From the NCBI GenBank assembly GCA_005223085.1, contig NJBP01000031.1:1-24529 (forward strand): a DNA stretch of 24,529 nucleotides, given 5' to 3'. Under the pieces are notes generated by a model that did no database searches, had not been told where the DNA came from, and worked only from the letters and a program-made list of their open reading frames with translations. This DNA comes from Candidatus Aerophobetes bacterium Ae_b3b. GTDB lineage: Bacteria; Aerophobota; Aerophobia; Aerophobales; AE-B3A. Shown in pieces: positions 23,405-24,529 of this stretch. The stretch's first letter is position 1, and each line of letters begins with the position of its first letter. The translations under genes and the position numbers were made by a program.

Positions 23405-24238
23405 GTGAGATTCAACAAATATTTTCTCTATGCTCTGTTGATTATATTTAATCTGGTCTGGATACTGCCTATCTGGCCAACAATACTGGTTGCCTGCAAA
23501 ACAAATATTGATTTTACCAGGCAGGCCTTCTGGCAGTTACCTACCCGGATGGCCTTTTGGGAAAATGCAGTGGAGGCCTGGACCACTGCTCAGCTGGGAA
23601 TATACTTCATTAACAGTCTTCTTTATGGTTTGGCAGGAAGTCTGGGGGCAATTCTTTTTTCTTCTTTAGCTGGTTTTGCCTTAGCACGCTTGAGACTTAA
23701 AGGGAGTTACTGGTGGTTTCTCCTCATCTGGAGCGGTACCATTTTTCCCTTTCAGATGTATGTCATACCCCTCTTCAAATTTTATAATATGTGGGGGCTT
23801 TATGATACCCGGATAGGAATGATACTTTTTTACATGGCTATCTGTATTCCATTCTGTGTGTTTATTTTTAGAAATTATTTTATTACCATATCTTTCCCGA
23901 TTCAGGAGGCAGCTACCCTGGATGGATGTTCAAGCTTTGGTATCTACTGGAGAATATTTATGCCTCAGGCTAAGCCAGCAATAGCAGTGCTCATTCTCTT
24001 TCAATTTACCTGGATCTGGAACGACCTTCTCTTTGGAATGATTTTAACCAGAAGTCCCCTGGCCAGACCTATAATGGTTGGCCTGGCACGACTTCAAGGT
24101 TTTCGAGCTGGCACAGGAACCAATGTGCCAGCTTTAATGGCCGGAGCAGTTTTAGGCTCGCTGCCCACTATTTTGTTATTCGTCGGTTTGCTCAGGTATT
24201 TCATCGAGGGGCTTCGTCTCTCCGGTGCCGGGGAATAG
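23405..24238 (+). CDS. Carbohydrate ABC transporter permease (MalG/UgpE-like)
   Basis: This is the partner permease, 277 residues, normal for the class. It starts at GTG 23405 behind an AAGGAGAGG site. The N-terminal membrane segment ends LPIWPTILVACKTNIDF, and the EAA loop is QEAATLDGCSSFGIYWRIF (167-185), followed by MPQAKPAIAV. It is the last gene of the operon. No ATPase gene follows; instead the convergent outer-membrane-protein gene comes in from the right. A shared carbohydrate ATPase encoded elsewhere must serve this importer, as for the one at 336-3509. Confidence 0.88.
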   Translation: MRFNKYFLYALLIIFNLVWILPIWPTILVACKTNIDFTRQAFWQLPTRMAFWENAVEAWTTAQLGIYFINSLLYGLAGSLGAILFSSLAGFALARLRLKGSYWWFLLIWSGTIFPFQMYVIPLFKFYNMWGLYDTRIGMILFYMAICIPFCVFIFRNYFITISFPIQEAATLDGCSSFGIYWRIFMPQAKPAIAVLILFQFTWIWNDLLFGMILTRSPLARPIMVGLARLQGFRAGTGTNVPALMAGAVLGSLPTILLFVGLLRYFIEGLRLSGAGE

Positions 24239-24347
24239 CAGAAATACCACCAATCCTCATTACCTCTTTAGCTGATTCGAGAGGAAAACTTGGGGAAAGC
24301 ATCACAAATTCCACTGACTGTCCTTCTCTTAAGGATTTAAATCCGTC

Positions 24348-24529
24348 TCACTTGAAAAAGAAGCGAAAACCCAGGGCAGCTTCTCCTTTAACTTTTGATT
24401 CCGGAGTTAACTGAAGCACGGGAGCGATTTGCAAAAAGAAATCGAGGGGTACTGCATCAAAAAGGTATTCCAAGCCCACAATGGCTCTTATCCCAATTTC
24501 ATTATCTTCGCCTTCTTTTAATTTAGCTT
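24348..24529 (-). CDS. C-terminal end of an outer-membrane beta-barrel protein (partial, runs off the window)
   Basis: The minus strand from the right edge is open for 60 codons and stops at TGA (24350-24348). The visible chain alternates hydrophobic and polar residues (EIGIRAIVGLEYLF, PLDFFLQIAPVLQLTP) and ends LGFRFFFK. This is the look of the last strands of an outer-membrane barrel, where an aromatic-rich C-terminal strand acts as the assembly signal. Here a lysine follows the three phenylalanines. The N-terminal part lies outside the window, so family and pore role cannot be told. The 3' end is duplicated in damaged form at 17457-17572. The 109 bases between it and the permease gene hold only a weak TCCTT/AAGGA hairpin near 24320-24335. 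Confidence 0.75.
   Translation of the reverse strand, partial: AKLKEGEDNEIGIRAIVGLEYLFDAVPLDFFLQIAPVLQLTPESKVKGEAALGFRFFFK

Noticed and set aside
1-24529. tRNA, rRNA and CRISPR arrays
   Set aside because: Reading for T-loop GGTTCGA-type sequences found only matches inside protein genes, and no regularly spaced direct repeats or rRNA-like stretches were seen. A tRNAscan or CRISPR finder run was not possible.

Overview
The window looks like a chromosomal segment of an uncultured, probably anaerobic, diderm bacterium. Evidence for diderm: all three extracellular solute-binding proteins have a cleavable signal peptide with no lipobox cysteine, and an outer-membrane beta-barrel C-terminus runs off the right edge. 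The base composition is moderately AT-rich. The gene order topA-xerC-hslV-hslU and the abundance of UroD-like and ABC-importer genes resemble candidate lineages such as Atribacterota or Aerophobota. That placement is an impression, not something the sequence proves.

Layout. (1) About 1-6012, plus strand: a structured leader, a carbohydrate-type ABC importer (binding protein and two permeases), a UroD-superfamily protein, a decayed gene, and a second UroD-superfamily protein. (2) 6071-11767, minus strand: a complete Dpp/Opp-type peptide importer, read as binding protein, two permeases and two ATPases. It has a long, hairpin-rich leader (11768-12052) and a mobile-looking palindromic element (8043-8102) between its permease and ATPase genes. 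(3) 12098-17110, minus strand: the housekeeping block topA-xerC-hslV-hslU. (4) 17404-20789, plus strand: a methyl-tetrahydrofolate:corrinoid methyltransferase-like protein, a third UroD-like protein, a 3'-terminal remnant of a panB-like gene, and a MetF-like methylene-tetrahydrofolate reductase. (5) 20892-24238, plus strand: a second carbohydrate ABC importer, with a promoter and a leader that shares a structured motif with the leader at position 181. (6) 24348-24529, minus strand: the C-terminal 60 residues of an outer-membrane protein. A damaged copy of the same 3' end lies at 17457-17572.

How the parts may work together. Both carbohydrate importers sit beside UroD-superfamily genes, and one module also holds two one-carbon enzymes (MeTr-like and MetF-like). 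An economical reading is import of an O-methylated or otherwise one-carbon-yielding carbohydrate, followed by methyl transfer into the folate pool. No corrinoid protein and no carbohydrate-type ATPase is present in the window. All three UroD-like proteins lack the cysteines of the MtaA-type zinc site, so this stays a hypothesis.

The most interesting items are the two matching leader RNAs, the unusual active-site residues in the UroD-like and MeTr-like proteins, the duplicated outer-membrane-protein 3' end bracketing the 17.6-24.3 kb module, two further gene remnants in intergenic gaps, and the hairpin that follows each of the three binding-protein genes.
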